A stretch of DNA of 64,000 nt from Stenotrophomonas sp. ESTM1D_MKCIP4_1 (GCF_003086895.1 NZ_CP026004.1:4050684-4114683); one strand, 5' to 3'; shown: positions 10,890-21,127, counted from the first letter of the stretch. Made by a program: numbers and translations. Notes: generated from the sequence alone by a model not told the origin.

Positions 10890-11318
10890 TTAGATATCCA
10901 GAACCTGCGGCTGCTGTGCGGCGTGCGGATGCTCAGTGCCGGCGTAGACCTTGAGCTTGCGGTACATCTGGCGACCCAGCGGGCCCTTCGGCAGCATGCC
11001 CTTCACGGCGATCTCGATCACGCGCTCCGGGTGGCGCTCCAGCGCCTGGGCCAGGGATTCGGTCTTCAGGTTGCCGATGTAGCCGGTGAAACGGTGATAC
11101 ATCTTGTCCTGCAGCTTCTTGCCGGTGACGGCAATCTTTTCTGCATTGATGACGACCAGGTAGTCGCCGGTATCAACGTGGGGGGTGTAGACCGGCTTGT
11201 GCTTGCCGCGCAGACGGCGGGCCAGCTCGGTGGCGAGACGGCCCAGGGTCTTGCCCTCGGCGTCGACGAGGTACCAGTCGCGCTGGACGGTCTCGTTCTT
11301 GGCAGTGAAAGTGCTCAT
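10890..11318 (-). CDS. rplM: 50S ribosomal protein L13
   Basis: A 142-residue L13, an early assembly protein of the large subunit, with typical segments [16 protein letters not shown] and [18 protein letters not shown]. It is the first gene of the rplM-rpsI pair. The 195-bp gap to the divergent coq7 start carries no gene and should hold both promoters. Confidence 0.98.
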   Translation of the reverse strand: MSTFTAKNETVQRDWYLVDAEGKTLGRLATELARRLRGKHKPVYTPHVDTGDYLVVINAEKIAVTGKKLQDKMYHRFTGYIGNLKTESLAQALERHPERVIEIAVKGMLPKGPLGRQMYRKLKVYAGTEHPHAAQQPQVLDI

Positions 11319-11513
11319 GAAGAACTCTAGGTTAGGTCGGGCTCATTGCGGCGAAAGGCTCGCCGGAACTCTGCCACGCGTTGTGAAAAGGTGAAGCGTA
11401 AGAGGCGGGATTGTACTCACCCTGCCCCCCGGGTGCAAGCCAGCCCCTGTACCGGGTTGGCAGGGGGCCGGGGCCGGGCGAGAATCGAAGGTCCCCGCCC
11501 CACCCGTGCTGCC

Positions 11514-12158
11514 ATGACCGTGCTCCGCCAGACCACCCCGCTGGACCATCTGCTGACCGAGGCCCAGCGCGCCCTGGACACGGTGTTCGGCAACCCGCCG
11601 GCATCGCGCCCCTACCCGGCTGCCGAGACCGGTGAGCCGGGCATGGACACGGCGCAGCGCCGCCATGCCGCCGGCCTGATGCGCATCAACCACGTTGGCG
11701 AGGTCTGCGCGCAGGGCCTGTATTTCGGCCAGGCGGCGGTCGCCCGTGACCCCGCTACCCGCGAGCACCTGCTGGAAGCCGCGCAGGAGGAGACCGACCA
11801 CCTGGCCTGGTGCGCCACCCGGCTGGCCGAACTGGACAGCCGCCCCAGCCTGTTCAACCCGCTGTGGTATGCCGGCAGCTACACCATCGGCACCCTGGCC
11901 GGGCTGCGCGGCGATGGCTGGAACCTGGGCTTCGTGGTCGAAACCGAGCGCCAGGTGGAAGCCCACCTGGATGAGCATCTGGTCGACCTGCCGGCCGGCG
12001 ACCTGCGCAGCCGCGCGGTCATCCAGGTGATGAAGGAAGACGAGGCCCGCCACGCCGACCATGCCGAGCAGGCCGGCGCCCGCCGACTGCCGTTCCCGAT
12101 TCCGGGCGCGATGGCGCTGGCATCGAAGGTCATGAAGACCATCGCCTACCGCCTGTAA
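11514..12158 (+). CDS. coq7: 2-polyprenyl-3-methyl-6-methoxy-1,4-benzoquinone hydroxylase Coq7
   Basis: A 214-residue carboxylate-bridged di-iron enzyme that makes the penultimate ubiquinone hydroxylation. All six metal ligands can be seen: E63 (NHVGEVCAQ), E93 and H96 (EETDHLAW), E145 ([10 protein letters not shown]), E177 and H180 (KEDEARH). Membrane association is through amphipathic helices. I start at ATG 11514 ([14 protein letters not shown]); the frame upstream is Arg/Pro rich and outside the family. Another ubiquinone-related gene, ubiB, lies far downstream in the window. Confidence 0.96.
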   Translation: MTVLRQTTPLDHLLTEAQRALDTVFGNPPASRPYPAAETGEPGMDTAQRRHAAGLMRINHVGEVCAQGLYFGQAAVARDPATREHLLEAAQEETDHLAWCATRLAELDSRPSLFNPLWYAGSYTIGTLAGLRGDGWNLGFVVETERQVEAHLDEHLVDLPAGDLRSRAVIQVMKEDEARHADHAEQAGARRLPFPIPGAMALASKVMKTIAYRL

Positions 12159-12184
12159 CCGCGGCACGGGGTCGGCCCCCATCG

Positions 12185-12318
12185 GTAGTGCCGGCCGCTG
12201 GCCGGCAGGATTCCGAGGTTGCCGGCCGGGGGGGGGCGGGGTCGGACCCCTTTCCCATGGGAAAGGGCTCTGACCCCATCGGTTGCCGAGGTTGCCGGCC
12301 AGCGGCCGGCACTACCCG
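12185..12318. repeat. SMAG cluster between coq7 and sugE
   Basis: Two inverted copies of the GTAGTGCCGGCC palindrome (12185-12207 and 12293-12315) flank a different repeat that reads GGGGTCGGACCCCTTTCCC and its mirror at about 12238-12280. This composite sits between two converging genes and may end both transcripts. Confidence 0.8.
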
Positions 12319-12639
12319 TTAATTGGGCGACACCAGCTTCAGGCCGATCACGCCGGCCACGATCAGACCCACACAGGCCAGCCGCGCCGGCGAGGCACTG
12401 TCGTTGAACAGGAAGATGCCCAGCACGGCCACGCCCATGGCACCGATACCGGTCCAGATCGCATAGGCCGTGCCGACGGGAATGGCCTTCATCGCCTGGC
12501 TCATCAGGTACAGGCTGATCAGTGCCGACACCACGGTGGCGACGGTCGGCAGCGGCTTGCTGAAGCCCTCGGAGTACTTCATTCCGAGCGCAAAGCCGAT
12601 CTCGAACAGACCGGCCAGAAGCAGATAAATCCAGGGCAT
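12319..12639 (-). CDS. sugE: SMR-family guanidinium exporter (SugE/Gdx type)
   Basis: A 106-residue four-helix small multidrug resistance protein. It carries E13 in the first helix (LLAGLFEIGFALGMKY), required for proton-coupled exchange, and the Gdx/SugE-like segments MKAIPVGTAYAIWTGIGA and GVIGLKL. The Gdx subtype exports guanidinium together with protons. I start at ATG 12639 (MPWIYLLL), where the membrane helix begins. A terminator hairpin lies about 35 bp upstream, between speD and this gene. I could not see a guanidine riboswitch. Confidence 0.9.
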   Translation of the reverse strand: MPWIYLLLAGLFEIGFALGMKYSEGFSKPLPTVATVVSALISLYLMSQAMKAIPVGTAYAIWTGIGAMGVAVLGIFLFNDSASPARLACVGLIVAGVIGLKLVSPN

Positions 12640-12672
12640 GCGACGCTCCTCACCTAGTTGAAGAAAAACAAA

Positions 12673-12700
12673 ACGGCCCGGTGTTTTCACACCGGGCCGT
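12673..12700 (-). terminator. Terminator between speD and sugE
   Basis: A 12-bp perfect stem, ACGGCCCGGTGT-GAAA-ACACCGGGCCGT on the minus strand, followed by TTTGTTTTT. It ends the speD transcript about 100 bp past its stop. It sits just upstream of sugE, so read-through could regulate sugE. Confidence 0.9.
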
Positions 12701-12804
12701 GGGTCGGTACATCACCGTGGAACTGAAAACTGCGCAAATCGCGCGTTCCACGGGGCGGGTCGTCCCGCCTGGGTGGCGATGCCGGAGGGCATCGCACACG
12801 GGTC

Positions 12805-13599
12805 TTACTCGGACAGGTTGCGTCCGTGGAACAGCTCTTCGATCTCGCGCTTGAGCAGCGCTTCGATCTTCATGCGTTCCTTGAACGACAGATTCTTGGC
12901 CTTTTCCTCGAACAGGTACTGGTCCAGGTCGAAGTCCTTCAGGTGCATCTTCGTGTGGAAGATGTTTTCCTGGTAGACGTTGACGTCGAACATCTCGTAA
13001 CGCGACTTGATGTTCTTGGCCAGGAAGTTCTGGATCGAGTTGATCTTGTGATCGATGTAGTGCTTCTTGCCCTTCACATCGCGGGTGAAGCCACGGACGC
13101 GGTAGTCCATGATCACGATGTCCGATTCCAGGCTTTCGATCAGGTAGTTCAGGGCCTTCAGCGGCGAAATGACGCCACAGGTGGCCACGTCGATGTCAGC
13201 GCGGAACGTCGCGATACCTTCCTGCGGATGGGTCTCCGGGTAGGTGTGGACAGTGATGTGGCTCTTGTCCATGTGCGCGACCACGGCATCGGAGATCAGC
13301 TCCTTGCCGGCCTGCTTCTTGTCGATCACGGGCTCTTCGGAGATCAGGATCGTCACCGAGGCACCCTGCGGGTCGTAGTCCTGGCGGGCCACGTTCAGGA
13401 TGTTCGCGCCGATGATCTCGGCGACATCGGTCAAGATTTGAGTCAGCCTGTCGGCGTTGTACTCTTCATCGATGTATTCAATGTAACGCTGACGCTCCTC
13501 TTCGGTGCGCGCGTAACACACGTCATAGATGTTGAAGCTCAGCGCCTTGGTGAGGTTGTTGAAACCCTGCAACCTCAGGCGAGGCAACGGCTTGACCAC
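12805..13599 (-). CDS. speD: S-adenosylmethionine decarboxylase proenzyme
   Basis: A 264-residue SpeD of the E. coli type. It decarboxylates AdoMet to supply aminopropyl groups for spermidine. The proenzyme cleaves itself before S113 (motif [13 protein letters not shown]), which becomes the pyruvoyl cofactor. C141 is the conserved proton donor (ATCGVISP). Length equals the family norm. It is divergent from clp with about 150 bp between the starts. Confidence 0.97.
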   Translation of the reverse strand: MVKPLPRLRLQGFNNLTKALSFNIYDVCYARTEEERQRYIEYIDEEYNADRLTQILTDVAEIIGANILNVARQDYDPQGASVTILISEEPVIDKKQAGKELISDAVVAHMDKSHITVHTYPETHPQEGIATFRADIDVATCGVISPLKALNYLIESLESDIVIMDYRVRGFTRDVKGKKHYIDHKINSIQNFLAKNIKSRYEMFDVNVYQENIFHTKMHLKDFDLDQYLFEEKAKNLSFKERMKIEALLKREIEELFHGRNLSE

Positions 13600-13748
13600 G
13601 GCGGTCGATTCCTGTGTAAGAAGGGAAAGGGGGAATTATGGGGCAAAGTGCCGCCGGGGGGAACGTGAAGAGCTCACGACTCTGGCACACTATTTGCCCT
13701 TAACAGGTGCGCTGGTTAAGCTCCGCCATCGAACCTGTGAATCCGTTC

Positions 13749-14438
13749 ATGCGCAGAGGGAGCGCCCCTATCGTGTCAACCGTGCGCCTAGCTAGCAGCC
13801 CATTGGCCTTGGACATCGCCACAATCGACCGCTTCCTGGCCCACAGCCATCGGCGGCGATACCCCACCCGGACCGACGTCTTCCGCCCTGGAGACCCGGC
13901 GGGAACCCTGTATTACGTCATCAGCGGCTCGGTTTCGATCATGGCCGAGGAAGATGACGACCGCGAGCTGGTGCTGGGGTATTTCGGCGCAGGCGAGTTC
14001 GTCGGTGAGATGGGCCTGTTCGTGGAGTCGGACCGCCGCGAGGTGATCCTGCGCACGCGCACCGCCTGTGAACTGGCCGAAATCAGCTACGAGCGCCTGC
14101 ACCAGCTGTTCCTGGGCCCGCTCTCGGCCGATGCCCCGCGCCTGCTGTACGCGCTGGGCCAGCAGATCTCCAAGCGCCTGCTCGATACCAGCCGCAAGGC
14201 CAGCCGCCTGGCGTTCCTGGACGTGACCGACCGCATCGTGCGCACCCTGCACGATCTGGCCCAGGAGCCGGAATCGATGAGCCACCCGCAGGGCAGCCAG
14301 CTGCGCGTCTCGCGCCAGGAACTGGCACGCCTGGTCGGCTGCTCGCGCGAAATGGCCGGCCGCGTGCTGAAGAAGCTGCAGGCCGATGGCCTGCTGCATG
14401 CCCGTGGCAAGACCGTGGTGCTGTACGGCACCCGTTGA
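13749..14438 (+). CDS. clp: CRP-like global regulator Clp
   Basis: A 229-residue CRP/FNR-family regulator. Residues about 25-145 form a cyclic-nucleotide-binding fold (YYVISGSVSIMAEED, GEFVGEMGLFVESD). Residues about 160-225 form a winged helix with recognition helix CSREMAGRVLKKLQ. In Xanthomonas, Clp binds c-di-GMP, which removes it from DNA, and it controls virulence and motility genes. ATG 13749 gives an N-terminus that aligns with the 230-residue Xanthomonas protein. GTG 13773 has a better GAGGG upstream and is an alternative. It is divergent from speD. Confidence 0.93.
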   Translation: MRRGSAPIVSTVRLASSPLALDIATIDRFLAHSHRRRYPTRTDVFRPGDPAGTLYYVISGSVSIMAEEDDDRELVLGYFGAGEFVGEMGLFVESDRREVILRTRTACELAEISYERLHQLFLGPLSADAPRLLYALGQQISKRLLDTSRKASRLAFLDVTDRIVRTLHDLAQEPESMSHPQGSQLRVSRQELARLVGCSREMAGRVLKKLQADGLLHARGKTVVLYGTR

Positions 14439-14445
14439 GAGACCG

Positions 14446-14474
14446 CGGTCCGCCGGGCATTGGCCGGCGGACCG
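14446..14474 (+). terminator. GC-rich hairpin after clp
   Basis: An 11-bp inverted repeat CGGTCCGCCGG/CCGGCGGACCG begins 8 bp after the clp stop. There is no clear T run, so it may act as a transcript-end stabiliser or a factor-assisted terminator. Confidence 0.6.
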
Positions 14475-14532
14475 ATACGGGTGCGACACACCATCGCGCG
14501 CCCCGCACACACCCATCCGCTAGGCTCGGTGC

Positions 14533-15294
14533 ATGGAACTGAGCAGCGAATTCTGGTGGTTCATCCTCATCGGCCTCGGCGCACAGCTGGTCGATGGCGC
14601 ATTGGGCATGGCCTTCGGCCTGGTGTCCTCGTCGGTGATGCTGGCCATGGGCATCCCCCCGGCACAGGCCAGCGCGGCCATCCACACCGCCGAAGTGTTC
14701 ACTACCGGTGCCTCCGGCGTGTCGCATCTGGTCGCCGGCAATGTCGATAAGCGCCTGTTTTTCCGCCTGGCCCTGCCCGGCGCGGTGGGCGGCGCCGTGG
14801 GTGCCTATGGACTGACCCAACTGCCAGGTGACGTAATCCGCCCGCTTATCTACCTGTACCTGCTGGTGCTGGCCATCATCATTCTGGCCCGCGCCGCCGG
14901 CAGGCTGATGCCCAAGGGCGAGGTCAAGCGTGTTCCCGTGCTGGGCTTCGTGGCCGGCTTTCTGGATGCCAGTGGCGGTGGTGGCTGGGGGCCGGTGGCC
15001 ACCTCCACCCTGCTCGCCCGCGGTGGACAGGCGCGCACGACGATCGGCACCGTGAACGCGTCCGAATTCGTGGTGACCCTGACGGTTTCAGCCACTTTCC
15101 TGATGTCGATGGGGCTGCAGCACCTGCAGATCGTGGCCGGCCTGCTGATCGGCGGCATGATGGCCGCCCCCGTGGCGGCGCTGCTGGTGAAGCGACTGAA
15201 GGAACGTTGGGTGCTGGTGGCGGTGGGCGTGCTGGTGCTGGCGATCAGCCTGTTCCAGATCGGCCATGCGCTGACCGGCTACCTGGGGCGGTGA
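14533..15294 (+). CDS. TSUP (TauE/SafE) family anion permease
   Basis: A 253-residue membrane protein with about eight helices arranged as two homologous halves. The halves start at about 10 (GLGAQLVDGALGMAFGL) and 135 (FVAGFLDASGGGGWGPVAT), with the paired D-x-G-x-G-rich loops typical of TauE/SafE sulfite, sulfonate or sulfur-anion transporters. The substrate cannot be told from sequence. Start is ATG 14533, 94 bp past clp. Two SMAG repeats follow. Confidence 0.88.
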   Translation: MELSSEFWWFILIGLGAQLVDGALGMAFGLVSSSVMLAMGIPPAQASAAIHTAEVFTTGASGVSHLVAGNVDKRLFFRLALPGAVGGAVGAYGLTQLPGDVIRPLIYLYLLVLAIIILARAAGRLMPKGEVKRVPVLGFVAGFLDASGGGGWGPVATSTLLARGGQARTTIGTVNASEFVVTLTVSATFLMSMGLQHLQIVAGLLIGGMMAAPVAALLVKRLKERWVLVAVGVLVLAISLFQIGHALTGYLGR

Positions 15295-15316
15295 CCCCAT
15301 CTCGCCCGGGGCGGGT

Positions 15317-15375
15317 TGCCGGCCAGCGGCCGGCACTACCGGACGGAGAGGGCTAGTGCCGGCCGCTGGCCGGCA
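15317..15375. repeat. Inverted SMAG pair
   Basis: Two GTAG/CTAG-headed GCCGGCC palindromes facing each other (15317-15339 and 15353-15375) between converging genes, followed at about 15392-15412 by part of the GGGGATCTGACCCC repeat that runs up to the HAD gene stop. Confidence 0.85.
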
Positions 15376-15410
15376 GATCCATCACCCTGCGGCGGGGATC
15401 TGACCCCGGA

Positions 15411-16127
15411 TCAGGGCTTTTCGCCGCCGCGGTCCACGCATCCCCAGTTGAGGATGCGGGTGCCGGCCGGCAGCACGCGGCGGAAGAACTCCACCTTGCC
15501 CGGCTTCGGGTTCACCACCACCGGCGCCTTGGCCGCCAGCAGCAGCGGCAGATCGGCGGTGCTGTCGGAATAGGCAATGTCGATCTGCCCATAGCCGCGC
15601 TCGCGCAGCATGCGCATCTTCTCTTCGTTGTGGCAGTGCCGGGTCGGGCCGACCCCGCCCAGGCGCGGGCCGACCTCGGTGCCGATCACCGGCACGTCCT
15701 GGTGGGCCACGAACGCGAGGATGGCGCGGGCCAGCTCCGGCGGTGCGCCGGTGGCCACCACCACGCGGTCGCCCTTGGCCCGGTGCGCGGCAAACACGTC
15801 CAGTGCCTGCGGCAGCAGCTTGGCGCGCATCTGCGCCTCGTTGCGCAGCACGTAGGCGTCGATGACCTTGTTGAAGTCACGGGCGCGATGCAGGCCGAAG
15901 CTGCCGATCCACACATAGACCGAGATGCCGGCGCGGCGGGTCGGCAGCATCGCCACCATCGGCCCGGCGATCGGCGTTACCAGCAGCGCCGCCAGCATGC
16001 GCAGCGGGTTGCGCTTGATCAGCGAGGCGAACAGGTGGGTGCCCGAATCGCCGTCGTAGAGGGTGTGGTCGAAGTCGAAGACCACCAGCGGCGCATCCTG
16101 GCGCGGCGTTGGATAGTGCGTTGTCAT
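15411..16127 (-). CDS. HAD-IB family phosphatase
   Basis: A 238-residue HAD hydrolase of the phosphoserine phosphatase-like IB group. Motif I is [13 protein letters not shown] (about 16-28) with the catalytic Asp pair. Motif II is [10 protein letters not shown] (about 115-124) and motif IV is [12 protein letters not shown] (about 188-199). A helical cap with hydrophobic segments lies between motifs I and II. The substrate is unknown. Its ATG overlaps the trpC stop in an ATGA arrangement (16124-16127), so it is the last gene of the tryptophan operon here, although no role in that pathway is established. Confidence 0.88.
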   Translation of the reverse strand: MTTHYPTPRQDAPLVVFDFDHTLYDGDSGTHLFASLIKRNPLRMLAALLVTPIAGPMVAMLPTRRAGISVYVWIGSFGLHRARDFNKVIDAYVLRNEAQMRAKLLPQALDVFAAHRAKGDRVVVATGAPPELARAILAFVAHQDVPVIGTEVGPRLGGVGPTRHCHNEEKMRMLRERGYGQIDIAYSDSTADLPLLLAAKAPVVVNPKPGKVEFFRRVLPAGTRILNWGCVDRGGEKP

Positions 16128-16918
16128 GCCGCGAAGAATAGCTGACGCAGACCCTCGCCCGGCTCTTCCACGCGCATGAAGGCCTCGCCGACCAGGAAGG
16201 CATGGATGCCGGCATCACGCATCAAGGCCACGTCCTGCGGGCCGAGGATGCCGCTTTCGGTCACCAGCAGACGGTCACGCGGCACCGCTTTCTGCATGTC
16301 CAGGGTGGTCTGCAGCGAGACCTCGAAGGTGCGCAGGTTGCGGTTGTTGATGCCGATCATCGGCGCCGGCACCTGCAGCGCGCGCTCCAGTTCGTCGATG
16401 TCGTGCACTTCCACCAGCACGTCCATGCCCAGCGACAGCGCCAGTTCGGACAGGGTGGCCAGCTGGGTGTCGTCCAGCGCGGCCACGATCAGCAGGATGC
16501 AGTCGGCGCCCAGCACGCGCGCTTCGTACACCTGGTAGGCGTCGATGACGAAATCCTTGCGCAGCACCGGCAGCGTGCAGGCCTCGCGGGCCTGCTGCAG
16601 GTAGGCATCGGTGCCCTGGAAGAAATCCACGTCGGTCAGCACCGACAGGCAGCTGGCGCCGCCGAACTCGTAGCTGACGGCGATGTCGGCCGGGCGGAAG
16701 TCCGGGCGGATGACGCCCTTGGACGGGCTGGCCTTCTTCACCTCGGCGATGACCGCCGGGTCGCCATTGGCCACGGCCGCCTGCAGGGCGCGCACGAAGC
16801 CACGCACCGGGGGCGCACCGGCCAGGGCGGCCTGCAGCGCTTCCAGCGGGCGCTGGGCGCGGCGCTGGGCCACTTCTTCGGCCTTGCGGGCCAGGATCGT
16901 CTGCAGGATGTCGCTCAT
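16124..16918 (-). CDS. trpC: Indole-3-glycerol phosphate synthase
   Basis: A 264-residue (beta/alpha)8 enzyme that closes the indole ring in tryptophan synthesis. Conserved pieces are [13 protein letters not shown] (about 76-88), [17 protein letters not shown] and [17 protein letters not shown] start at ATG 16918 ([16 protein letters not shown]), as the upstream extension is not conserved. The gene is monofunctional, not fused to trpF. It overlaps the HAD gene by 4 bp and follows trpD by 74 bp. Confidence 0.97.
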   Translation of the reverse strand: MSDILQTILARKAEEVAQRRAQRPLEALQAALAGAPPVRGFVRALQAAVANGDPAVIAEVKKASPSKGVIRPDFRPADIAVSYEFGGASCLSVLTDVDFFQGTDAYLQQAREACTLPVLRKDFVIDAYQVYEARVLGADCILLIVAALDDTQLATLSELALSLGMDVLVEVHDIDELERALQVPAPMIGINNRNLRTFEVSLQTTLDMQKAVPRDRLLVTESGILGPQDVALMRDAGIHAFLVGEAFMRVEEPGEGLRQLFFAA

Positions 16919-16992
16919 CGTCGTCGGTTCAATGCGGGGGCGGTGAGGACGGCCATTATCGGCCATCGGGTGGGTCAGGCTGAACCGCGCGC

Positions 16993-18024
16993 TCAGGCAA
17001 CCAGCGCGCGGGTGGTATCAACGTACTGCTGCAGGCGCTGGCGGGCGCTGCCATCGGCGATGGCGGCACGGGCGCGGGCCAGGCCATCGCCGATGTCGCT
17101 GGCCACGCCCGCCACGTACAGCGCAGCACCGGCGTTCAGGGCCACGATGTCCAGCGCCGGGCCAGGCTGGTTGTCCAGTACCGCGCGCAGCATCTGGATG
17201 GACTGCTCCGGGCTGTCCACGCGCAGGTTGCGGCTGGCCGACATGGCGATGCCGAAATCTTCCGGGTGGATCTCGTATTCGCGCACCTTGCCATCGCGCA
17301 GTTCACCCACCAGGGTGCCGGCGCCCAGCGAGATCTCATCCATGTTGTCGCGGCCCCAGACCACCATGGCGCGCTCGGTGCCCAGCTCGCGCAGCACGCG
17401 CGCCTGGATGCCGACCAGATCGGGGTGGAACACGCCCATCAGCACCGACGGCGCGCTGGCCGGGTTGGTCAGCGGGCCAAGGATGTTGAATATGGTGCGC
17501 ACGCCCATCTCGCGGCGGACCGGGGCGACGACCTTCATCGAGGGATGGTGGATGGGCGCGAACATGAAGCCGATGCCGGTCCGCTCGATGGCTGCGGCCA
17601 CCTGGGCCGGCTGCAGTTCGATGGCCGCACCCAGTGCTTCCACCGCATCGGCGCTGCCGGACTTGGACGACACGCTGCGGTTGCCATGCTTGGCCACGCG
17701 CGCACCGGCCGCGGCGGCGACGAACATCGCGCAGGTGGAGATGTTGAAGGTGTGCGAGCCATCGCCACCGGTACCAACGATGTCGACCAGATGGCTGGTA
17801 TCGGCCACCGGCACCGCCAGCGCGAATTCGCGCATGACCGTGGCCGCCGCGGCGATCTCGTCGATGGTTTCCTTCTTCACCCGCAGGCCGGTGAGGATGG
17901 CGGCGGTCATCATCGGCGAGACATCGCCGCGCATGATCTGCCGCATCAGGTCGACCATTTCGTCGAAGAAGATTTCGCGGTGCTCGATGGTGCGTTGCAG
18001 GGCTTCCTGGGGGGAGAAGCTCAT
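16993..18024 (-). CDS. trpD: Anthranilate phosphoribosyltransferase
   Basis: A 343-residue enzyme that joins anthranilate to PRPP. The glycine-rich PRPP loop [14 protein letters not shown] lies at about 81-94, and [21 protein letters not shown] follows. Length equals the family norm. Start is ATG 18024 ([12 protein letters not shown]), 16 bp downstream of the trpG stop, so the two are tightly coupled. Confidence 0.97.
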   Translation of the reverse strand: MSFSPQEALQRTIEHREIFFDEMVDLMRQIMRGDVSPMMTAAILTGLRVKKETIDEIAAAATVMREFALAVPVADTSHLVDIVGTGGDGSHTFNISTCAMFVAAAAGARVAKHGNRSVSSKSGSADAVEALGAAIELQPAQVAAAIERTGIGFMFAPIHHPSMKVVAPVRREMGVRTIFNILGPLTNPASAPSVLMGVFHPDLVGIQARVLRELGTERAMVVWGRDNMDEISLGAGTLVGELRDGKVREYEIHPEDFGIAMSASRNLRVDSPEQSIQMLRAVLDNQPGPALDIVALNAGAALYVAGVASDIGDGLARARAAIADGSARQRLQQYVDTTRALVA

Positions 18025-18040
18025 CGGAATGCTCCTTGGA

Positions 18041-18628
18041 TCAGGCCGCCGGGCGCTGCAGGAAATTGCGCAGCAGGGCGTGGCCATGTTCGGTGAGGAT
18101 GGATTCGGGGTGGAACTGCACGCCTTCCACCGGGAACTGGCGGTGGCGCAGGCCCATGATCTCTTCGATCGAGCCGTCTTCGTTCTCGGTCCAGGCGGTC
18201 ACTTCCAGCGCGTCGGGCAGGCTGTGCTTGTCCACCACCAGCGAATGGTAGCGGGTGGCCTGGTAGCGGTCCGGCAGGCCGGCGAACACGCCCTTGCCTT
18301 CATGGCGGATGGGCGAGGTCTTGCCGTGCATGATGTTGCCGGCGCGGATGACCGTGCCGCCGTACACCTGGCCGATACCCTGGTGGCCCAGGCACACGCC
18401 GAGGATGGGCGTGGTCGGGCCCAGGCGCTGGATCAGTTCCAGCGACACGCCCGCTTCGCTGGGCGTGCACGGGCCGGGCGAAATGACGATGCGTTCGGGC
18501 TTCTGCGCGGCGATCTCGTCCACGCTCATCGCATCGTTGCGCACCACCTTCACCTCGGCGCCCAGCGTCTGCAGGTACTGCACGAGGTTGTAGGTGAAGC
18601 TGTCGTAGTTGTCGATCATCCACAACAT
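18041..18628 (-). CDS. trpG: Anthranilate synthase component II (glutamine amidotransferase)
   Basis: A 195-residue class I glutamine amidotransferase that feeds ammonia to TrpE. The catalytic triad is C79 ([11 protein letters not shown]) with His and Glu in the motif GVQFHPES near residue 172. The N-terminus [18 protein letters not shown] is typical. Only two bases separate it from the SIMPL-domain gene upstream. It might also serve folate synthesis as PabA, as in other bacteria with a single amidotransferase; this is inference. Confidence 0.96.
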   Translation of the reverse strand: MLWMIDNYDSFTYNLVQYLQTLGAEVKVVRNDAMSVDEIAAQKPERIVISPGPCTPSEAGVSLELIQRLGPTTPILGVCLGHQGIGQVYGGTVIRAGNIMHGKTSPIRHEGKGVFAGLPDRYQATRYHSLVVDKHSLPDALEVTAWTENEDGSIEEIMGLRHRQFPVEGVQFHPESILTEHGHALLRNFLQRPAA

Positions 18629-18630
18629 GG

Positions 18631-19404
18631 TCAGGTTCCGTCGCTTATCAGGAAAATGGCGTACACGTTTTCGGTGTAGGTGATGGGGCCGGCTTCAACC
18701 GACTCGATGGACCGTGGTGCAGGGACGCCGTTCACGGGTGCCTGCGGGGGCGGCGGACCGGCCTCCGCAAGCGAAGCATCGCCGTCAGGCCAGCTGCCTG
18801 CCTGCACGCCGTAGGCGAAGTTCGGCGCCACGTCGGAAATGCTGTAAAGGCCGGTGATGCGCGTGCCGTAGGCGCTGGCCAGATTGCGGGCGGACTCGCG
18901 CGTCTGCGCGGCCGCTTCGCCCTTCAACTGTGCGCGCAAGGCACGTTCGTCGGCATAACCGGGCCGCATGCCACTGATCTGCAGCTCATCGCTCGCATTG
19001 ACGGCGCGCAGGAAGCCCTGCAGGTCCGCCGGACTGGCAAAGCTGCCCTTCACCTGGCGGCTGACCTGGGTACCCACGTACTCCTGTTTGCCACCGGCAT
19101 AGCGGTGCTCCGGCCGGATCGCCAGGTTGTCGGCCCGCACGCTGCCGGACACCGCATGATTGCTTTTGAATGCGGCCAGCACGGCCTGCATGTTGTGCTG
19201 GACGCGGGCGCGCGCCGTATCGGCCTGGAGATCGGTGGACTTCACCAGCAGATCGACCGAGAAGCGATCCGGCATCACCGTGCGCGTACCCTGCCCCTTC
19301 ACCAGCAGATGCGGCTGCGAGGGGATGGTATTGGCCTGCGCCCACGCAGACGGGGCCATCGTGGCCAGCAGTGACGACCACAGCAATGCGCTCAGCAGCT
19401 TCAT
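18631..19404 (-). CDS. SIMPL-domain (DUF541) periplasmic protein inside the trp operon
   Basis: A 257-residue exported protein with a signal peptide (about 1-22, cleavage after ALA-like WAQA) and a SIMPL/DUF541 domain over about 30-240. The family includes YggE-type and BP26-like periplasmic proteins of unclear role, some linked to oxidative stress. A Pro-rich loop lies at about 200-215. I start at ATG 19404 (MKLLSALLW), which has GGAG 8 bp upstream; a start 12 bp earlier is possible. It lies between trpE (67 bp away) and trpG (2 bp), so it must be read with the tryptophan genes. No known link to that pathway exists. Confidence 0.85.
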   Translation of the reverse strand: MKLLSALLWSSLLATMAPSAWAQANTIPSQPHLLVKGQGTRTVMPDRFSVDLLVKSTDLQADTARARVQHNMQAVLAAFKSNHAVSGSVRADNLAIRPEHRYAGGKQEYVGTQVSRQVKGSFASPADLQGFLRAVNASDELQISGMRPGYADERALRAQLKGEAAAQTRESARNLASAYGTRITGLYSISDVAPNFAYGVQAGSWPDGDASLAEAGPPPPQAPVNGVPAPRSIESVEAGPITYTENVYAIFLISDGT

Positions 19405-19471
19405 GCGGTACTCCATGTCGTGAACGGGAACAGCGGAAGGTGCCGCAGCGCAGGCCGCGGCACGGAAAGGC

Positions 19472-20947
19472 TTACAGGCCCTTGGCGGCCTGGGCGACGG
19501 CGCGGAACAGGGCGCGGCCCTTGTTCATCGTCTCGTCCCATTCCTTGTCCGGATCCGAGTCGTAGACGATGCCGGCGCCGGCCTGCACGTACAGGCGACC
19601 ATCCTTGATGACGGCGGTGCGGATGGCGATGGCGGTATCGGCATCGCCGTGCCAGCCGATGTAGCCGATGCTGCCGGCGTACACGTTGCGCTTGATCGGT
19701 TCCAACTCGCGGATCACTTCCAGCGCGCGGATCTTCGGCGCGCCGCTGACCGTGCCGGCCGGGAACGTGGCGCGCAGCACATCGGCGTAGCTCAGGCCCG
19801 GCTGCAGCTGCCCGGTCACTTCGCTGACGATGTGCATGACGTGGCTGTAGCGTTCGATCACGAACTGCTCGCCCACTTCCACGGTGCCGGCCTTGGACAC
19901 GCGGCCGGCGTCATTGCGGCCAAGGTCGATCAGCATCAGGTGCTCGGCGCGCTCTTTGGGGTCGGCCAGCAGCTCGGCTTCCAGCGCCTGGTCCAGTTCC
20001 GGCGTGGCACCACGCGGACGGGTACCGGCGATCGGGCGCACGGTGACTTCGCCGTCCTGCAGGCGCACCAGGATCTCCGGCGACGAACCGACCACCTGCA
20101 GGTCGCCGACATCGAGGAAGTACATGTACGGGGAAGGATTGAGCGCACGCAGCGCGCGGTACACATCTACCGGGCGCGCCTTGAACGGCACGCTCAGGCG
20201 CTGGCTCAGCACCACCTGGAAGATGTCGCCGGCGCGGATGTATTCCTTGCTGCGCTGGACCGCATCGACGAAGCCTTCGCGGGTGAAGCCGGAGACGAAA
20301 TCCGATTCGTCCAGCACATCGCTGTTGAGCGGCGCGGGATAGCCCGCACCCGGCGCACGCAGCTTGGCGGTCAGTGCATCCAGGCGTGCCTGGGCCTGCT
20401 CGAAGGCGCCCTCGACACGCGGGTCGGCATGCACGATCAGGTACAGGCGGCCCTTGAGGTTGTCGAAGACGGCCAGTTCGTTGGAATCCAGCAGCAGGAT
20501 GTCCGGCGTGCCCAGCTCATCGCGGCCGGCAGGCGGCGCCAGGCGCGGTTCGATGTAGCCGATGCACTCGAAGCCGAACCAGCCGACGAGGCCACCGGTA
20601 AAGCCCGGCAGGCCCTCCAGCTTCGGCACCGAATGGGCGCTGCGCAGCGCCTCGACCTCGGCAAACGGATCGGCCACTTCGCGGGTTTCGACCACCTGGC
20701 CGTCCTCGCGCACGGTCAGGGTGTGGCCGTGGAAGGCGTAGACGCGACGTGCCGGCAGGCCGATGATCGAGTAACGACCAAAGCGCTCGCCGCCTTCGAC
20801 GGATTCAAACAGGTAGGTATTGGGGCCGTCGGCGAGCTTCAGGTAGACCGAAAGGGGCGTGTCCAGGTCGGACAGCACTTCGCGGACGACGGGGATGTGG
20901 GTGTGGCCTTCAGCGGCCTGCAGCTGAAACTGAGCGAGCGAATTCAA
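19472..20947 (-). CDS. trpE: Anthranilate synthase component I
   Basis: A 491-residue chorismate-using enzyme for the first step of tryptophan synthesis. The N-terminal domain has LFES at 46-49, the place of the LLES tryptophan feedback site. The C-terminal chorismate-binding domain shows RPIAGTRPRG, AEHLMLIDLGRND, VTGQL and the GAGIVYDSDP motif near 460. I choose TTG 20947 because GGAAGGA lies 7-13 bp upstream and this N-terminus (MNSLAQFQLQ) fits the family; the frame upstream does not. It heads the operon trpE-SIMPL-trpG-trpD-trpC-HAD. I see no leader peptide attenuator upstream. Confidence 0.95.
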   Translation of the reverse strand: MNSLAQFQLQAAEGHTHIPVVREVLSDLDTPLSVYLKLADGPNTYLFESVEGGERFGRYSIIGLPARRVYAFHGHTLTVREDGQVVETREVADPFAEVEALRSAHSVPKLEGLPGFTGGLVGWFGFECIGYIEPRLAPPAGRDELGTPDILLLDSNELAVFDNLKGRLYLIVHADPRVEGAFEQAQARLDALTAKLRAPGAGYPAPLNSDVLDESDFVSGFTREGFVDAVQRSKEYIRAGDIFQVVLSQRLSVPFKARPVDVYRALRALNPSPYMYFLDVGDLQVVGSSPEILVRLQDGEVTVRPIAGTRPRGATPELDQALEAELLADPKERAEHLMLIDLGRNDAGRVSKAGTVEVGEQFVIERYSHVMHIVSEVTGQLQPGLSYADVLRATFPAGTVSGAPKIRALEVIRELEPIKRNVYAGSIGYIGWHGDADTAIAIRTAVIKDGRLYVQAGAGIVYDSDPDKEWDETMNKGRALFRAVAQAAKGL

Positions 20948-21127
20948 GACGACTTTCCTTCCGGGACACAGCGTTATGGGGGCGGACGACGGCAACGGGC
21001 CACCATCGCCACCAACGGCGTGCGGAAGAAAGGGTATGCGGGGTCGTCAGGCTGGACACCCTCGGACTGTAACGCAGGTCAGCCGGGAGGGAAACCCTGG
21101 AAACCTGAACCGCGGTAACGACGACCG

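Noticed and set aside
12640..12804. Guanidine riboswitch upstream of sugE
   Set aside because: The only structure there is a plain terminator hairpin with a T run, and I do not see the paired ACGR loops or the conserved ykkC core.
16202..18679. 825-residue open frame on plus
   Set aside because: It is antisense to trpC, trpD and trpG, all of which have full family motifs.
20948..21127. Tryptophan attenuator leader before trpE
   Set aside because: I see no short frame with consecutive Trp codons and no competing terminator hairpins in the 180 bp upstream.
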